A DNA stretch of 64,000 nucleotides from Formosa sp. Hel3_A1_48 (GTDB lineage Bacteria; Bacteroidota; Bacteroidia; Flavobacteriales; Flavobacteriaceae). Below are positions 10,902 to 21,170 of the stretch, piece after piece. The stretch is taken from the NCBI RefSeq assembly GCF_001735715.1, contig NZ_CP017259.1, forward strand, positions 803,501 to 867,500, written 5' to 3'. The position numbers were made by a program, and so were the translations under genes. Each line of letters opens with the position of its first letter. Position 1 is the first letter of the stretch. A model generated the notes under the pieces. It ran no database searches and was not told where the DNA came from. It worked only from the letters and a program-made list of their open reading frames with translations.

Positions 10902-12254
10902 TTAAGCGGATTTTCTGTTTTTACCTGTTTTCATAAGACCGTCATAATGTTTATTCAACAGATAAGAATTTACTTGTTGCATTGTATCAATAGCAACTCC
11001 CACCATAATAAGAAGGGATGTCCCTCCAAAGAATAAGGCCCAACCAGCTTGAATATTCATAATCTGAACAATAATTGCAGGAAAAACAGCAATCAAAGCC
11101 AAGAATATGGAACCAGGCAAAGTAATTTGGGACATAATTTTATCCAAATATTCTGATGTTTCTGACCCTGGTCTAATACCAGGAATGAAACCACCACTTC
11201 TCTTCAAATCGTCGGCCATTTTATTGGTTGGTACTGTAATCGCTGTATAGAAGTAAGTAAATACAATAATCAACAGTCCAAATACAATATTATACCAAAG
11301 ACCAAACATACTGTTCCCTGCAAAGTTAGCGACAAGCCATTGCCCTACCGTTGAATCTTTTAAGATATCTAATCCACCAACAAGCCCAGGAACAAACATA
11401 ATTGCTTGAGCAAATATGATAGGCATCACGCCAGAAGCGTTGAGTTTTAATGGAATATATTGTCTAGATCCCATGATGCTCTTTTCATAACTGCCAGAAG
11501 CTGTACGTCGTGCATACTGAACTGCAATTTTTCTAACTGCCATAACCAGCATCACAGATGCTAGTATAATAGCAAACCAGATCACCAACTCAATTAATAT
11601 TTTGATTAAACCGCCTTGAGATTGATTTACTGCTGAATCAAATTCTTGAGCAAAAGACAAAGGCATATTTGCTATGATTCCAACCATAATTAGGATAGAT
11701 ATTCCATTTCCAACTCCTTTATCTGTAATTTTTTCCCCTAGCCACATTGCAAAAATACAGCCTGTAACTAAAATAATCACTGAAGAGAAATAGAATACTC
11801 CACTCTGGCCAAGTGTAAATGCCTGAGTCCCACCCATCAGACTAGGTAAACTAGCTAAGTATGCAGGCGCTTGTACCAAACAAATACCAATGGTTAGCCA
11901 ACGAGTAATTTGTGTAATTTTTTTCTGTCCACTCGCTCCTTCTTTTTGTAATTTTTGCAGATAAGGAATCGCAATTCCCATCAACTGAACAACAATAGAT
12001 GCAGAAATGTACGGCATAATTCCTAAGGCAAATACGGATGCTTTTGCAAAAGCACCTCCGGTGAACGCGTTAAGAAGTCCCAAAAGACCAGAATCTGTAT
12101 TGGAAGCTAGTGAACCAAGTTGAGTAGCGTCGATACCAGGAAGAACGACTTGAGCTCCAAAACGATACACCAACAACAGGCCAAGAGTCAGAATGATTCT
12201 GTCTTTCAGTTCTGTGATTTTCCATACATTTTTTAGTGTCTCTATAAATTTCAT
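10902..12254 (-). CDS. secY: preprotein translocase channel SecY
   Basis: Inner-membrane channel subunit of SecYEG, used by the many exported proteins in this window. The 450-residue sequence has about ten hydrophobic segments. The plug region (GLLGLLNAFTGGAFAKASVFALGIMPYISASIVVQL) and cytoplasmic loops with KIAVQYARR and RSGGFIPGIRPG are diagnostic. It is 10 bases downstream of rplO. Confidence 0.97.
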   Translation of the reverse strand: MKFIETLKNVWKITELKDRIILTLGLLLVYRFGAQVVLPGIDATQLGSLASNTDSGLLGLLNAFTGGAFAKASVFALGIMPYISASIVVQLMGIAIPYLQKLQKEGASGQKKITQITRWLTIGICLVQAPAYLASLPSLMGGTQAFTLGQSGVFYFSSVIILVTGCIFAMWLGEKITDKGVGNGISILIMVGIIANMPLSFAQEFDSAVNQSQGGLIKILIELVIWFAIILASVMLVMAVRKIAVQYARRTASGSYEKSIMGSRQYIPLKLNASGVMPIIFAQAIMFVPGLVGGLDILKDSTVGQWLVANFAGNSMFGLWYNIVFGLLIIVFTYFYTAITVPTNKMADDLKRSGGFIPGIRPGSETSEYLDKIMSQITLPGSIFLALIAVFPAIIVQIMNIQAGWALFFGGTSLLIMVGVAIDTMQQVNSYLLNKHYDGLMKTGKNRKSA

Positions 12255-12264
12255 TCGTCGGACT

Positions 12265-12717
12265 TTATAACGTTACTGCTTCTCCACCTGCAGCTTCAAT
12301 TGCAGCTTTTGCTGTTGCTGTGAATTTATGTGCAGATACTTTTAATTTTGCTTTTAATTCGCCTCTTCCTAAGATTTTTACCAATTCATTTTTGCGCGCA
12401 AGGCGTAGTTCTACAATTGTAGTAAAATCCAATTCCGATTTTATTTTCTTTTCGTCAACCAATTTCTGAAGCGTATCAAGGTTGATTCCTTGGTAGTCTT
12501 TTCTATTGATATTTGTAAACCCAAACTTAGGAACACGTCTTTGAAGCGGCATTTGCCCACCTTCAAAACCAATTTTTCTAGAATATCCAGAACGAGATTT
12601 AGCGCCTTTGTGGCCTCGTGTGGCGGTACCGCCTTTACCAGAACCTTGTCCTCTACCAACGCGTTTTCCTTGATTTTTAACTGACCCTTCAGCAGGTTTT
12701 AAATTACTTAAATTCAT
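12265..12717 (-). CDS. rplO: 50S ribosomal protein L15
   Basis: Large-subunit assembly protein. The 150-residue sequence shows the Gly/Lys-rich N-terminal extension (GKRVGRGQGSGKGGTATRGH), GFEGGQMPLQRRVPKFGF and the C-terminal KLKVSAHKFTATAKAAIEAAGG. It lies between rpmD and secY in the standard order. Confidence 0.97.
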   Translation of the reverse strand: MNLSNLKPAEGSVKNQGKRVGRGQGSGKGGTATRGHKGAKSRSGYSRKIGFEGGQMPLQRRVPKFGFTNINRKDYQGINLDTLQKLVDEKKIKSELDFTTIVELRLARKNELVKILGRGELKAKLKVSAHKFTATAKAAIEAAGGEAVTL

Positions 12718-12735
12718 TTTCAGTATATTGTTTGA

Positions 12736-12915
12736 TTAAGCTTCTTGAACAGAAACTAAATGTTTTACTTTATTGATCATCCCCAAAATGTTTGGCGTGT
12801 CTTCGTGCTCAACTGTTTGACCAATCTTTTTTAGCCCAAGAGCTTCTAACGTAAGCTTTTGTCTTTTGGTGCGGTTGATTGCACTTTTTTGTTTTGTTAC
12901 TTTTATCTTAGCCAT
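12736..12915 (-). CDS. rpmD: 50S ribosomal protein L30
   Basis: A 59-residue protein starting [20 protein letters not shown], with [19 protein letters not shown] and a C-terminal [10 protein letters not shown]. An in-frame ATG at 12987 would add 24 residues, but those overlap rpsE and do not belong to the L30 fold, so the start at 12915 is preferred. This leaves 13 bases to the rpsE stop. Confidence 0.95.
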   Translation of the reverse strand: MAKIKVTKQKSAINRTKRQKLTLEALGLKKIGQTVEHEDTPNILGMINKVKHLVSVQEA

Positions 12916-12928
12916 GCTGTCTAATATA

Positions 12929-13453
12929 TTAACCGTTAAACACTTTTTCAAGAGAAACTCCACGATCACGTGCAATTTTCTTGGCATCTCTTAGTTGTAA
13001 AAGGGCATCGAATGTAGCCTTTACAACATTGTGTGGGTTCGATGAACCTTGTGATTTAGAAAGCACATCGTGGACGCCTACTGCTTCCAGTACGATGCGT
13101 ACAGCACCCCCTGCAATAACTCCTGTACCAGGTGCTGCTGGGATGATGTTAACACGTGCACCGCCATATTTACCTTTTTGTTCGTGAGGTAAAGTTCCTT
13201 TTAAAAGCGGTATACGAACTAAGTTTTTCTTAGCATCTTCTACAGCTTTTGCAATTGCACTTGCTACGTCTTTTGATTTTCCTAATCCATGACCAACTAC
13301 GCCTGCTTCGTCTCCTACAACAACAATAGCTGAAAATCCGAATGCTCGACCCCCTTTGGTCACCTTTGTAACTCTTTGTACACCTACCAATCGGTCTTTA
13401 AGCTCTAAGCCGCTTGGTTTTACTAGTTCTGCACTTTTGTATTTTTGATACAT
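12929..13453 (-). CDS. rpsE: 30S ribosomal protein S5
   Basis: Small-subunit protein at the mRNA entry side, involved in decoding accuracy. The 174-residue protein has the S5 N-terminal double-stranded RNA-binding signature ([29 protein letters not shown]) and the S5 C-terminal domain ([20 protein letters not shown]). It is 6 bases downstream of rplR. Confidence 0.97.
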   Translation of the reverse strand: MYQKYKSAELVKPSGLELKDRLVGVQRVTKVTKGGRAFGFSAIVVVGDEAGVVGHGLGKSKDVASAIAKAVEDAKKNLVRIPLLKGTLPHEQKGKYGGARVNIIPAAPGTGVIAGGAVRIVLEAVGVHDVLSKSQGSSNPHNVVKATFDALLQLRDAKKIARDRGVSLEKVFNG

Positions 13454-13459
13454 ATCTCT

Positions 13460-13816
13460 TTAAAATTTAAGTCCGGCTTCTCTAGCGCCTTCTGCTAATG
13501 ATTTTACTCTACCGTGGTATAAATAGCCACCTCTATCAAAAGTGATGTTTGAAACACCAGCTTTAAGGGCTTTTTCACCAATTGATTTACCCACTAAAGT
13601 AGCGACTTCAGTTTTGGTACCTTTTGCAGTACTTAAATCTTTGTCTCTAGATGAAGCTGCTGCGATTGTCTCGCCAGTTACATCATTAACCAATTGAGCG
13701 TAAATTTCTTTATTACTTCTAAAAACAGCTAAACGAGGCTGGGCGTTTGACCCAGTAACCGTTTTTCTAATTCTGTTTTTTATACGTTGTCTTCTTTCGT
13801 TCTTTGTTAGTCCCAT
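13460..13816 (-). CDS. rplR: 50S ribosomal protein L18
   Basis: 5S rRNA-binding protein of the central protuberance. The 118-residue sequence has a basic N terminus (NERRQRIKNRIRKTVTG), RLAVFRSNKEIYAQLVND and the C-terminal FDRGGYLYHGRVKSLAEGAREAGLKF. Confidence 0.97.
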   Translation of the reverse strand: MGLTKNERRQRIKNRIRKTVTGSNAQPRLAVFRSNKEIYAQLVNDVTGETIAAASSRDKDLSTAKGTKTEVATLVGKSIGEKALKAGVSNITFDRGGYLYHGRVKSLAEGAREAGLKF

Positions 13817-13827
13817 AATCTTAGTTA

Positions 13828-14370
13828 TTACGCTGATTTACCTGCTTTTCTTCTTATTTCTTCACCAACGAATTTAATTCCTTTTCCTTTGTATGGCTCA
13901 GGTTTTCTGAACCCACGAATTTTGGCGGCAACCTGTCCAACAAGTTGCTTGTCAAAAGAAGAGAGTTTGATGATTGGGTTTTTCCCTTTCTCAGATATTG
14001 TTTCAACTTTCACTTCAGGAGCAATATTCAAAACAATATTATGTGAGAATCCTAGTGCCAAATCAAGTTTGTTTCCTTGGTTTGATGCTCTGTATCCTAC
14101 ACCAACAAGTTCTAATTCTTTAGCCCAACCAGTGGTTACACCATGAATCATATTATTCACCAAAGCTCTGTATAAACCATGCTTGGCTTTGTGTTCTTTC
14201 TTTTCAGAGTTTCGTTCAACTTTAAGCGTGTTTTCTTCTATCTTAAAGCTAACTCCAGAATACTCTTGTGTCAACTCCCCTAATTTACCTTTGACCGTAA
14301 TGGTGCTTTCGGCAATATCGATAGTGACTCCTTCTGGTACTGAAATTGGATTATTTCCTATTCTTGACAT
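13828..14370 (-). CDS. rplF: 50S ribosomal protein L6
   Basis: Large-subunit protein near the GTPase-associated centre. The 180-residue sequence has two tandem alpha/beta domains; MSRIGNNPISVPEGV opens it and the signature PEPYKGKGIKFVGEEIRRKAGKSA closes it. Length and order between rpsH and rplR are standard. Confidence 0.97.
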   Translation of the reverse strand: MSRIGNNPISVPEGVTIDIAESTITVKGKLGELTQEYSGVSFKIEENTLKVERNSEKKEHKAKHGLYRALVNNMIHGVTTGWAKELELVGVGYRASNQGNKLDLALGFSHNIVLNIAPEVKVETISEKGKNPIIKLSSFDKQLVGQVAAKIRGFRKPEPYKGKGIKFVGEEIRRKAGKSA

Positions 14371-14387
14371 TTCTTAATACTTTAAAA

Positions 14388-14786
14388 TTAGTAAACGTAA
14401 CATAAAACTTCCCCACCTACATTTTCGCGCTGAGCTTGCTTACCGGTCATTACCCCACGAGAGGTAGAAACGATTGCAATTCCAAGACCGTTTAGGATAC
14501 GAGGCAGTTCCTTGGAACTAGCGTATTTACGTAAACCAGGCTTACTGATGCGTTGAATTTTTTTGATAACTGATTCTTTGGTGTCTTTGGTGTACTTTAA
14601 AGCAATTTTAATTACACCTTGACTAGTTGTATCATCAAATTTGTAACTTAAAATATATCCTTGATCGAATAATATTTTAGTCATTTCTTTCTTTAAGTTA
14701 GAGGCAGGTATCTCCACCACTCTGTGGTTGGCTAAAACTGCGTTTCTAATTCTTGTTAGATAATCCGCTATTGGATCTGTATTCAT
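14388..14786 (-). CDS. rpsH: 30S ribosomal protein S8
   Basis: 16S rRNA-binding protein, and in E. coli the autogenous repressor of the spc operon. The 132-residue protein shows [25 protein letters not shown] and the C-terminal [18 protein letters not shown] 73-base gap with a hairpin precedes it, longer than the gaps between most neighbours. Confidence 0.97.
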   Translation of the reverse strand: MNTDPIADYLTRIRNAVLANHRVVEIPASNLKKEMTKILFDQGYILSYKFDDTTSQGVIKIALKYTKDTKESVIKKIQRISKPGLRKYASSKELPRILNGLGIAIVSTSRGVMTGKQAQRENVGGEVLCYVY

Positions 14787-14804
14787 AGTTATTAATTTGC
14801 GGTT

Positions 14805-14836
14805 TTGGTTTTCTATACTTAAGAACCTGAAACCAA
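14805..14836 (-). promoter_or_regulatory. hairpin in the rpsN-rpsH gap
   Basis: A 7-bp stem TTGGTTT / AAACCAA with an 18-base loop lies upstream of rpsH. It has no T-run, so it is not a terminator. It could be an mRNA structure, such as a binding site for a ribosomal protein, but only its position suggests this. Confidence 0.25.
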
Positions 14837-14859
14837 TTTATAATTCTAATTTGTTGTTT

Positions 14860-15129
14860 TTACCAGCTTGCTTTCCTCACACCTGGGATAAGCCCTTTGT
14901 TAGCCATTTCTCGAAACATTACTCTTGAGACACCAAATTGACGCATATAGCCTTTTGGACGTCCAGTAAGTTTACAACGGTTGTGCATACGAATTGGTGA
15001 AGCATTTGCAGGAAGTTTTTGTAATCCTTCATAGTCACCAGCTTCTTTTAGCGCTTTACGTTTTGCAGCGTATTTGGCTACTGTTTTTGCACGTTTCACC
15101 TCACGGGCTTTCATTGATTCTTTTGCCAT
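14860..15129 (-). CDS. rpsN: 30S ribosomal protein S14 (long, zinc-free form)
   Basis: Small-subunit head protein. The 89-residue length and lack of a CxxC...CxxC zinc motif show the long C-minus form. [20 protein letters not shown] starts it, and [26 protein letters not shown] is diagnostic. It lies 3 bases after rplE. Confidence 0.97.
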   Translation of the reverse strand: MAKESMKAREVKRAKTVAKYAAKRKALKEAGDYEGLQKLPANASPIRMHNRCKLTGRPKGYMRQFGVSRVMFREMANKGLIPGVRKASW

Positions 15130-15132
15130 AGA

Positions 15133-15684
15133 TTAGTTCTTTTTAAAAGGTAACCCTAGTTCTGTTAATAATGATTTTGCTTCTTTGTCTGTCTCGGCAG
15201 AGGTGACAAAGGAAATGTCCATCCCTGAAATCTTGTTGACTTTGTCAATATTAATTTCTGGAAAAATAATTTGCTCTGTGATCCCTAGAGTGTAGTTTCC
15301 ACGTCCATCAAAGCCATTTGCTTTGATGCCGTTGAAATCACGTACACGTGGCAGCGCTGAAGTAACCAATCGGTCCAAAAATTCATACATGCGCTCTCCT
15401 CTAAGTGTAACCTTAACACCGATAGGCATCCCTTTACGGAGCTTAAAAGATGCAACGTCTTTTTTCGATATTGTAGCCACAGCTTTCTGTCCTGAAATTT
15501 TTGTGATTTCTTCAACAGCGTGGTCTATTAGTTTTTTATCAGCAACTGCAGCACCTACCCCTTTGGAGATTACGATCTTTTGGAGTTTAGGAACTTGCAT
15601 TACATTTTTGTAACCGAATTCTTCTGTAAGAGCAGACATTACTTTGTCTTTATACTCTTGTTTCAATCTTGGAATATACGTCAT
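15133..15684 (-). CDS. rplE: 50S ribosomal protein L5
   Basis: 5S rRNA-binding protein that contacts P-site tRNA. It has 183 residues, with the motif [44 protein letters not shown] and [18 protein letters not shown]. Standard place between rplX and rpsN. Confidence 0.97.
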   Translation of the reverse strand: MTYIPRLKQEYKDKVMSALTEEFGYKNVMQVPKLQKIVISKGVGAAVADKKLIDHAVEEITKISGQKAVATISKKDVASFKLRKGMPIGVKVTLRGERMYEFLDRLVTSALPRVRDFNGIKANGFDGRGNYTLGITEQIIFPEINIDKVNKISGMDISFVTSAETDKEAKSLLTELGLPFKKN

Positions 15685-15689
15685 AACGT

Positions 15690-16001
15690 TTATATTACTT
15701 CGTTAGATTTTTTTGCATAGCGCACCTTCTTACCATCTTCCATTCTATATCCAACTCGTGTAGCTTCGCCTTTTGAGTTGATTAAGGATAGGTTAGAAAT
15801 TTGAAGTGCTGCTTCTTTTTCTACTATGCCACCTTGAGGGTTTTGTGCGTTAGGTTTCATATGCTTTTTGATCATATTCACACCCTCTACTATGGCTTTA
15901 TTTTTGTCGATGAGCACAGTAAGGACTTTACCTTCAGAGCCTTTGTGGTCTCCTGCGATCACGCGTACTGTATCTCCTGTTTTTATCTTTAGCTTTCCCA
16001 T
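15690..16001 (-). CDS. rplX: 50S ribosomal protein L24
   Basis: Early assembly protein with an N-terminal KOW motif ([23 protein letters not shown]). The 103-residue protein continues with [12 protein letters not shown] and a C-terminal [18 protein letters not shown]. It is 12 bases after rplN. Confidence 0.97.
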   Translation of the reverse strand: MGKLKIKTGDTVRVIAGDHKGSEGKVLTVLIDKNKAIVEGVNMIKKHMKPNAQNPQGGIVEKEAALQISNLSLINSKGEATRVGYRMEDGKKVRYAKKSNEVI

Positions 16002-16013
16002 GGTTGTTTTATA

Positions 16014-16382
16014 TTAAAGCACTTCAGGTGCTAATGAAACAATTTTCATGAATTTTTTATCACGAAGTTCTCTTGCTACTGGTCCAAATACACGTGTTCC
16101 TTTCATTTCACCATTAGCGTCTAAAAGCACACAAGCATTGTCATCAAAGCGGATGTATGAGCCGTCTGGTCGACGTACCTCTTTTACAGTACGTACAACA
16201 ACTGCTGTAGATACTGCACCTTTTTTGACATTGCCATTTGGTGTAGCGTCTTTAACAGAAACAACTATTTTATCTCCCAATGAAGCATATCTACGTTTTG
16301 TACCCCCTAAAACACGAATGGTCAATACTTCTTTTGCTCCAGTATTGTCAGCTACTTTTAATCTTGATTCTTGTTGTACCAT
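16014..16382 (-). CDS. rplN: 50S ribosomal protein L14
   Basis: Large-subunit interface protein. The 122-residue protein opens [20 protein letters not shown] and has the signature [20 protein letters not shown] and [10 protein letters not shown]. Two bases separate it from rpsQ. Confidence 0.97.
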   Translation of the reverse strand: MVQQESRLKVADNTGAKEVLTIRVLGGTKRRYASLGDKIVVSVKDATPNGNVKKGAVSTAVVVRTVKEVRRPDGSYIRFDDNACVLLDANGEMKGTRVFGPVARELRDKKFMKIVSLAPEVL

Positions 16383-16384
16383 AA

Positions 16385-16642
16385 TTACTTAGCTCTTTCA
16401 ATAATTTCTACTAATCTCCAACACTTTGACTTACTTAAGGGTCTAGTTTCCATAATCCTTACAGTATCGCCTTCGTTGCAGTCATTTTGCTCGTCGTGCG
16501 CTACGTACTTTTTTGTCTTTAGTACGAACTTTCCATACATAGGGTGTTTAACTTTCTTCACTTCAGAAACCACAATAGATTTCATCATTTTGTTACTTGT
16601 AACAATTCCTATACGTTCTTTTCTTAAATTTCTTTTTTCCAT
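16385..16642 (-). CDS. rpsQ: 30S ribosomal protein S17
   Basis: Small-subunit OB-fold protein binding the 16S 5' domain. The 85-residue protein has [42 protein letters not shown] and [10 protein letters not shown]. Confidence 0.97.
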   Translation of the reverse strand: MEKRNLRKERIGIVTSNKMMKSIVVSEVKKVKHPMYGKFVLKTKKYVAHDEQNDCNEGDTVRIMETRPLSKSKCWRLVEIIERAK

Positions 16643-16658
16643 CTTTCAACAAATACAA

Positions 16659-16850
16659 TTATTGTACGTCTCTTTTAGTTAGCTCTGTTGCCAATCGTGC
16701 TACACTACGTCTTACATTACGCAGTTGGATTGGATTTTCTAGCGGTGATATTGCATGTGTCATTTTTAAATCGACATATGCTTTTTTCGTGTCACTAAGT
16801 TTTTCTTGCAACTCAGCCGTTGATAATTCTTTAATTTCAGATTGTTTCAT
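16659..16850 (-). CDS. rpmC: 50S ribosomal protein L29
   Basis: A 63-residue, two-helix protein at the tunnel exit. MKQSEIKELSTAELQEKLSD and the C-terminal PIQLRNVRRSVARLATELTKR are typical. It sits between rplP and rpsQ. Confidence 0.96.
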   Translation of the reverse strand: MKQSEIKELSTAELQEKLSDTKKAYVDLKMTHAISPLENPIQLRNVRRSVARLATELTKRDVQ

Positions 16851-16862
16851 AATTTCAATAAA

Positions 16863-17282
16863 TTAAGCCTCGTAATCTCTGGCAATTACAAATTTGGTTT
16901 TAACTGGTAATTTTTGAGCTGCTAATCGGAGAGCTTCTTTAGCAACTTCGATTGGCACACCACCAACTTCAAAAATGATTCTTCCCGGCTTGACAACAGC
17001 TGCCCAATACTCTACGGCACCTTTACCTTTACCCATACGTACTTCAAGAGGTTTTTTGGTGATTGGCTTGTCTGGAAATATTTTTATCCAAAGCTGACCT
17101 TCCCTTTTCATATAACGAGTAGCTGCAATACGAGCGGCTTCAATTTGACGTGAAGTCAAAAAATTTGAATCTAATGATTTTATACCAAACATTCCACTAG
17201 AAAGACGGTGTCCTCGTCCGGAATTTCCTTTCATGCGTCCTTTCTGGACTTTACGGAATTTTGTTCTTTTTGGTTGTAACAT
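16863..17282 (-). CDS. rplP: 50S ribosomal protein L16
   Basis: Large-subunit protein that helps position A-site tRNA. The 139-residue protein begins [19 protein letters not shown] and shows [21 protein letters not shown] and [20 protein letters not shown]. Confidence 0.97.
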   Translation of the reverse strand: MLQPKRTKFRKVQKGRMKGNSGRGHRLSSGMFGIKSLDSNFLTSRQIEAARIAATRYMKREGQLWIKIFPDKPITKKPLEVRMGKGKGAVEYWAAVVKPGRIIFEVGGVPIEVAKEALRLAAQKLPVKTKFVIARDYEA

Positions 17283-17300
17283 TTTCTTTTATTTAAAAAA

Positions 17301-18011
17301 TTACTTTCTACGACGATTTTTGGAATTTGAGCGTCCTCCACGATCTTGTTTTTTGGATAAACCAACAAGTGGAGACAATTCTCTTTTTCCATAAACTTCA
17401 CCTTTCATAATCCACACTTTTATACCCAAACGACCATAAGTTGTGTGTGCCTCTACAAGAGCATAATCAATATCAGCTCTGAACGTAGACAATGGAATTC
17501 TACCTTCTTTATAGTGTTCGTTTCGTGCCATTTCAGCTCCGTTCAATCGTCCACTAATTTGAATTTTGATTCCCTCTGCATTCATACGCATAGTTGCTGC
17601 TATAGCCATTTTGATAGCACGCTTGTAAGAAATACGGTTTTCAATCTGACGTGCTACGCTTGAAGCAACAAGAAAAGCATCAAGCTCTGGACGCTTGATT
17701 TCAAAGATGTTCAATTGGATATCTTTTCCTGTTAGTTTTCTAAGCTCTTCTTTTAACTTATCTACTTCTTGTCCACCTTTACCAATGATGATCCCCGGAC
17801 GAGCCGTGGTGATGGTAATGGTTACAAGTTTGAGAGTACGTTCTATAATAACTCTGGAAACACTAGCTTTTGCTAAACGTACAAAAATGTATTTTCTGAT
17901 TTTATCATCTTCAGCAAGTTTATCTCCATAATCGTTTCCTCCATACCAGTTCGATTCCCATCCTCTGATAATTCCAAGGCGATTCCCTATTGGATTTGTC
18001 TTCTGTCCCAT
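17301..18011 (-). CDS. rpsC: 30S ribosomal protein S3
   Basis: Small-subunit protein lining the mRNA entry channel. The 236-residue protein has [20 protein letters not shown], the KH-domain motif [21 protein letters not shown] and the C-terminal signature [21 protein letters not shown]. It ends in a basic tail. Confidence 0.97.
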   Translation of the reverse strand: MGQKTNPIGNRLGIIRGWESNWYGGNDYGDKLAEDDKIRKYIFVRLAKASVSRVIIERTLKLVTITITTARPGIIIGKGGQEVDKLKEELRKLTGKDIQLNIFEIKRPELDAFLVASSVARQIENRISYKRAIKMAIAATMRMNAEGIKIQISGRLNGAEMARNEHYKEGRIPLSTFRADIDYALVEAHTTYGRLGIKVWIMKGEVYGKRELSPLVGLSKKQDRGGRSNSKNRRRK

Positions 18012-18014
18012 CTA

Positions 18015-18428
18015 TTATTTACTTTCTGTGTTATTATTATTTGCTCCAAGTACAACAGTAACGTGGTTGGAACGTTTTCGAATTCGGTGAGCACGTCCTT
18101 GCGGTGCTGGTCTTAATCTTTTGAGCATTGACCCTCCATCAACTCTAATTTCTTTGATGAATAAATCAGCAGCTTCAATATCAGCATCTTCGTTTTTGGC
18201 TTGCCAGTTGGCAACAGCCGAAAGTACTAGCTTTTCTAGCCTACGGGAGGCTTCTTTTTGACTGAATCTCAAAATATTAAGAGCTCTCTCTACTTTTTCT
18301 CCACGAATAAGGTCTGCGACTAAGCGCATCTTTCTTGGTGAGGTAGGACAATTATTAAGCTTTGCAAAAGCAACTTGCTTTTTATCGGCTTTGATTGTGT
18401 CTGCCATTTGTTTTTTACGACTTCCCAT
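18015..18428 (-). CDS. rplV: 50S ribosomal protein L22
   Basis: Large-subunit protein of the exit-tunnel wall. The 137-residue protein has an N-terminal extension ([18 protein letters not shown]), then [25 protein letters not shown] and the C-terminal [21 protein letters not shown]. It starts 5 bases after the rpsS stop. Confidence 0.97.
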   Translation of the reverse strand: MGSRKKQMADTIKADKKQVAFAKLNNCPTSPRKMRLVADLIRGEKVERALNILRFSQKEASRRLEKLVLSAVANWQAKNEDADIEAADLFIKEIRVDGGSMLKRLRPAPQGRAHRIRKRSNHVTVVLGANNNNTESK

Positions 18429-18433
18429 AGCGC

Positions 18434-18712
18434 TTATTTTTTACCTTTATTTTTTGCACCAACATGACCTCGGAAAGAACGAGTTGGTGAAAATTCTCCT
18501 AACTTATGTCCTACCATGTTTTCTGTAACATATACAGGTACAAATTGGCGGCCATTGTGTACTGCAATAGTTTGTCCAACAAAATCTGGTGTAATCATAC
18601 TGGCTCTAGACCAAGTTTTGATAACTGTCTTTTTGTTTGCTTCAACGTTTGCAGCAACTTTCTTTTCTAACTTATAATGAACGTAAGGTCCTTTTTTTAG
18701 TGATCTTGCCAT
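18434..18712 (-). CDS. rpsS: 30S ribosomal protein S19
   Basis: Small-subunit head protein paired with S13. The 92 residues include [39 protein letters not shown] and the signature [19 protein letters not shown]. Confidence 0.97.
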   Translation of the reverse strand: MARSLKKGPYVHYKLEKKVAANVEANKKTVIKTWSRASMITPDFVGQTIAVHNGRQFVPVYVTENMVGHKLGEFSPTRSFRGHVGAKNKGKK

Positions 18713-18718
18713 GTCTTA

Positions 18719-19546
18719 TTATTTCTTTCTACGTTCTACAATATATTTATTACTTGCTTTGGTTTTAGAACGAGTTCTGAAACCTTTTGCAGGAATACCA
18801 TTTCTTGATCTTGGATGTCCTCCGGAAGATTTCCCTTCACCACCACCCATAGGGTGATCGACTGGGTTCATCACAACTGGTCTAGTTCTTGGACGTCTTC
18901 CTAACCATCGGCTACGTCCTGCTTTACCAGATACCAGTAGTTGATGATCAGAATTTGATACAACTCCAATAGTAGCGTAACAATCCAATAAAAGGAGGCG
19001 TGTTTCGCCAGATGGAAGTTTTACGGAAGCAAATTTTCCGTCTCTTGCCATTAATTGAGCAAATGCTCCAGCACTACGCGCCATAACTGCGCCTTGTCCT
19101 GGACGAAGCTCAATACATGAGATTATAGTTCCTAATGGAATTTGACTCAATGGCATCGCGTTCCCAACTTCGGGAGCTATGTTTTCGTTACCAGAAACTA
19201 CAGTCTGCCCTACTTTAAGGCCGTTCTGAGCAATGATGTAGCGCTTTTCGCCATCTTGGAAATTAAGAAGTGCAATGAATGCAGTTCTGTTTGGATCGTA
19301 CTCAATAGATTTCACCTCCGCTGGAATTCCAGTTTTGTTTCTTTTGAAATCGATAATTCGGTACTTTTTCTTGTGACCACCACCAATGTAGCGCATGGTC
19401 ATCTTTCCTTGACTGTTTCTACCACCTGAGCGTTTTTTCGGAGCCAAAAGGCTTTTTTCCGGCTTGTCAGTAGTAATGGCGTCAAATCCATTAACTACTC
19501 TAAATCGCTGGCCCGGTGTAATCGGTTTTAATTTTCTTACTGACAT
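18719..19546 (-). CDS. rplB: 50S ribosomal protein L2
   Basis: Large-subunit protein next to the peptidyl-transferase centre. It has 275 residues, with the N-terminal RNA-binding domain ([21 protein letters not shown]) and the C-terminal signature [20 protein letters not shown], including the conserved His. Confidence 0.98.
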   Translation of the reverse strand: MSVRKLKPITPGQRFRVVNGFDAITTDKPEKSLLAPKKRSGGRNSQGKMTMRYIGGGHKKKYRIIDFKRNKTGIPAEVKSIEYDPNRTAFIALLNFQDGEKRYIIAQNGLKVGQTVVSGNENIAPEVGNAMPLSQIPLGTIISCIELRPGQGAVMARSAGAFAQLMARDGKFASVKLPSGETRLLLLDCYATIGVVSNSDHQLLVSGKAGRSRWLGRRPRTRPVVMNPVDHPMGGGEGKSSGGHPRSRNGIPAKGFRTRSKTKASNKYIVERRKK

Positions 19547-19552
19547 TTCTAA

Positions 19553-19843
19553 TTAGATATTAGCGTATAAATCAATTGTTTCACCTTCCTCCAGTTGTAC
19601 AATTGCCTTTTTAGTTGCATTTGTTTTACCATGTTGAATCCCCGTTTTTGTGTATTTGGTTTTTCGATCTGGACGGACATTTATTGTTCGAACTTTGGCT
19701 ACAGAAACACCGTAAGCAGCTTCAACTGCTTTTTTGATTTCTACCTTGTTCGCCTTTGTATTCACCAAAAAGCTAAAACAGTTTCTTAACTCGCTGTCTA
19801 AGGTCGCTTTTTCTGTGATGATGGGTTTAATTAAGATACTCAT
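19553..19843 (-). CDS. rplW: 50S ribosomal protein L23
   Basis: Tunnel-exit protein that docks trigger factor and SRP. The 96-residue protein has IIKPIITEKATLDSELRNCF-like N-terminal sequence and KVEIKKAVEAAYGVSVAKVRT. It lies 7 bases after rplD. Confidence 0.96.
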   Translation of the reverse strand: MSILIKPIITEKATLDSELRNCFSFLVNTKANKVEIKKAVEAAYGVSVAKVRTINVRPDRKTKYTKTGIQHGKTNATKKAIVQLEEGETIDLYANI

Positions 19844-19850
19844 GGTGTTC

Positions 19851-20480
19851 TTATTTACTTAAATTCGATTCAATTCCTTCTACTGCACTTTCTAATAGCA
19901 CAACTTGGTTGGCGTTTAGAATTTTATAAGTGCTTAATTCTGAGTTAGTTATAACTTCAGAGCCTTTTAAATTGCGCGACGACAAATATACATTATTATT
20001 CGGCGCTCCCAAGACAAACAAAGACTTTTTGCTCTCTAGGTTTAATGCTTTTAAAACAGCTGTGAACTCTTTCGTTTTTGGAGCCTCAAAATTGAAGTCC
20101 TCCAAAACCGTGATGGCTTTTTCTTGAGCCTTAATGGTAAGCGCTGACTTTCTAGCTAAACGCTTTACATTTTTATTCAATTTAAAACCGTAGTTTCTTG
20201 GTCTAGGACCAAAAATACGACCACCACCTTTAAAAACTCCAGACTTGATGCTACCAGCACGGGCAGTACCTGTTCCTTTTTGTTTTTTAATTTTTCTTGT
20301 ACTACCAACAATTTCGGCACGTTCTTTGGCCTTGTGCGTTCCTTGGCGTTGATTGGCCAAGTATTGCTTCACGTCCAAATAAACGGCGTGATTGTTTGGT
20401 TCTATAGCAAACACATCGTTAGAAAGGTCTGCCTTTCTTCCTGTGTCTTTTCCGTTGATGTCTAAAACTGCTACTTTCAT
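19851..20480 (-). CDS. rplD: 50S ribosomal protein L4
   Basis: Large-subunit assembly protein and, in E. coli, autogenous regulator of the S10 operon. The start chosen is ATG 20480 ([19 protein letters not shown]), which overlaps the rplC stop by one base (TAATG), a typical coupling arrangement. A further-upstream in-frame ATG at 20525 would overlap rplC by 46 bases and adds a non-homologous stretch. The 209-residue protein has the basic loop [20 protein letters not shown] and [11 protein letters not shown]. Confidence 0.95.
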   Translation of the reverse strand: MKVAVLDINGKDTGRKADLSNDVFAIEPNNHAVYLDVKQYLANQRQGTHKAKERAEIVGSTRKIKKQKGTGTARAGSIKSGVFKGGGRIFGPRPRNYGFKLNKNVKRLARKSALTIKAQEKAITVLEDFNFEAPKTKEFTAVLKALNLESKKSLFVLGAPNNNVYLSSRNLKGSEVITNSELSTYKILNANQVVLLESAVEGIESNLSK

Positions 20481-21097
20481 TATTTCTCGATCTTTACGTA
20501 AGCGTTTTTGTGACCAGGAACGCATCCCTTAACAACAATTAAGTTTTGATCCGCTACTACTTTTAAAACTCTTAAATTTTGAACTTTCACTGTATCAGTA
20601 CCCATACGCCCGGCCATTCTCATGCCTTTAAAGACACGTGCAGGGTAAGATGCTGCTCCAATAGACCCAGGTGCTCTAAGTCGGTTGTGCTGACCGTGCG
20701 TCGCTTGACCTACACCACCAAATCCATGGCGTTTTACAACCCCTTGAAAGCCTTTACCTTTACTTGTTCCAGTGACATCTACAAATTCACCTGCTTCGAA
20801 GTGCTCGACCGTGATGGTGTCACCTAATTTGTACTCCTCATCAAAACCTTGAAATTCCGCGACTTTTCTCTTAACAGATGTACCAGCTTTTTTGGCATGA
20901 CCAAGTTCAGCTTTTGTAGCACTTTTTTCTGTCTTGTCATCGAAACCTAATTGAACCGCTTCATAGCCGTCCTTTTCTTCAGTTCTGACTTGGGTAACAA
21001 CGCATGGCCCAGCTTGAATGACGGTACATGGCATGTTCTTGCCATTCTCGTCAAAAATGCTGGTCATTCCGATTTTCTTTCCTATTAACCCAGACAT
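20480..21097 (-). CDS. rplC: 50S ribosomal protein L3
   Basis: Early assembly protein near the peptidyl-transferase centre. The 205-residue protein has [20 protein letters not shown], the signature [23 protein letters not shown] and [13 protein letters not shown]. It is preceded by a 147-base gap with a terminator-like hairpin and a short ORF, so its expression may be tuned separately from rpsJ. Confidence 0.97.
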   Translation of the reverse strand: MSGLIGKKIGMTSIFDENGKNMPCTVIQAGPCVVTQVRTEEKDGYEAVQLGFDDKTEKSATKAELGHAKKAGTSVKRKVAEFQGFDEEYKLGDTITVEHFEAGEFVDVTGTSKGKGFQGVVKRHGFGGVGQATHGQHNRLRAPGSIGAASYPARVFKGMRMAGRMGTDTVKVQNLRVLKVVADQNLIVVKGCVPGHKNAYVKIEK

Positions 21098-21144
21098 AAT
21101 TATTAATTTATTATTTAACTTTAATTTATTTTACTTCAAAAAAT

Positions 21145-21170
21145 AAGGGTCAAAATACGCTTCAACCCTT
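21145..21170 (-). promoter_or_regulatory. terminator-like hairpin between rpsJ and rplC (candidate attenuator)
   Basis: On the minus strand AAGGGTTGAA pairs with TTTGACCCTT (10 bp, two of them G-T) around a 6-base loop, and A plus six T follow. The hairpin ends 47 bases before the rplC ATG. It has the shape of an intrinsic terminator but lies inside the superoperon, so partial termination or attenuation is more likely than a full stop. Confidence 0.5.

Noticed and set aside
12916-12987. Extended N terminus for L30
   Set aside because: The additional residues overlap rpsE and lie outside the L30 family; the start at 12915 is normal.
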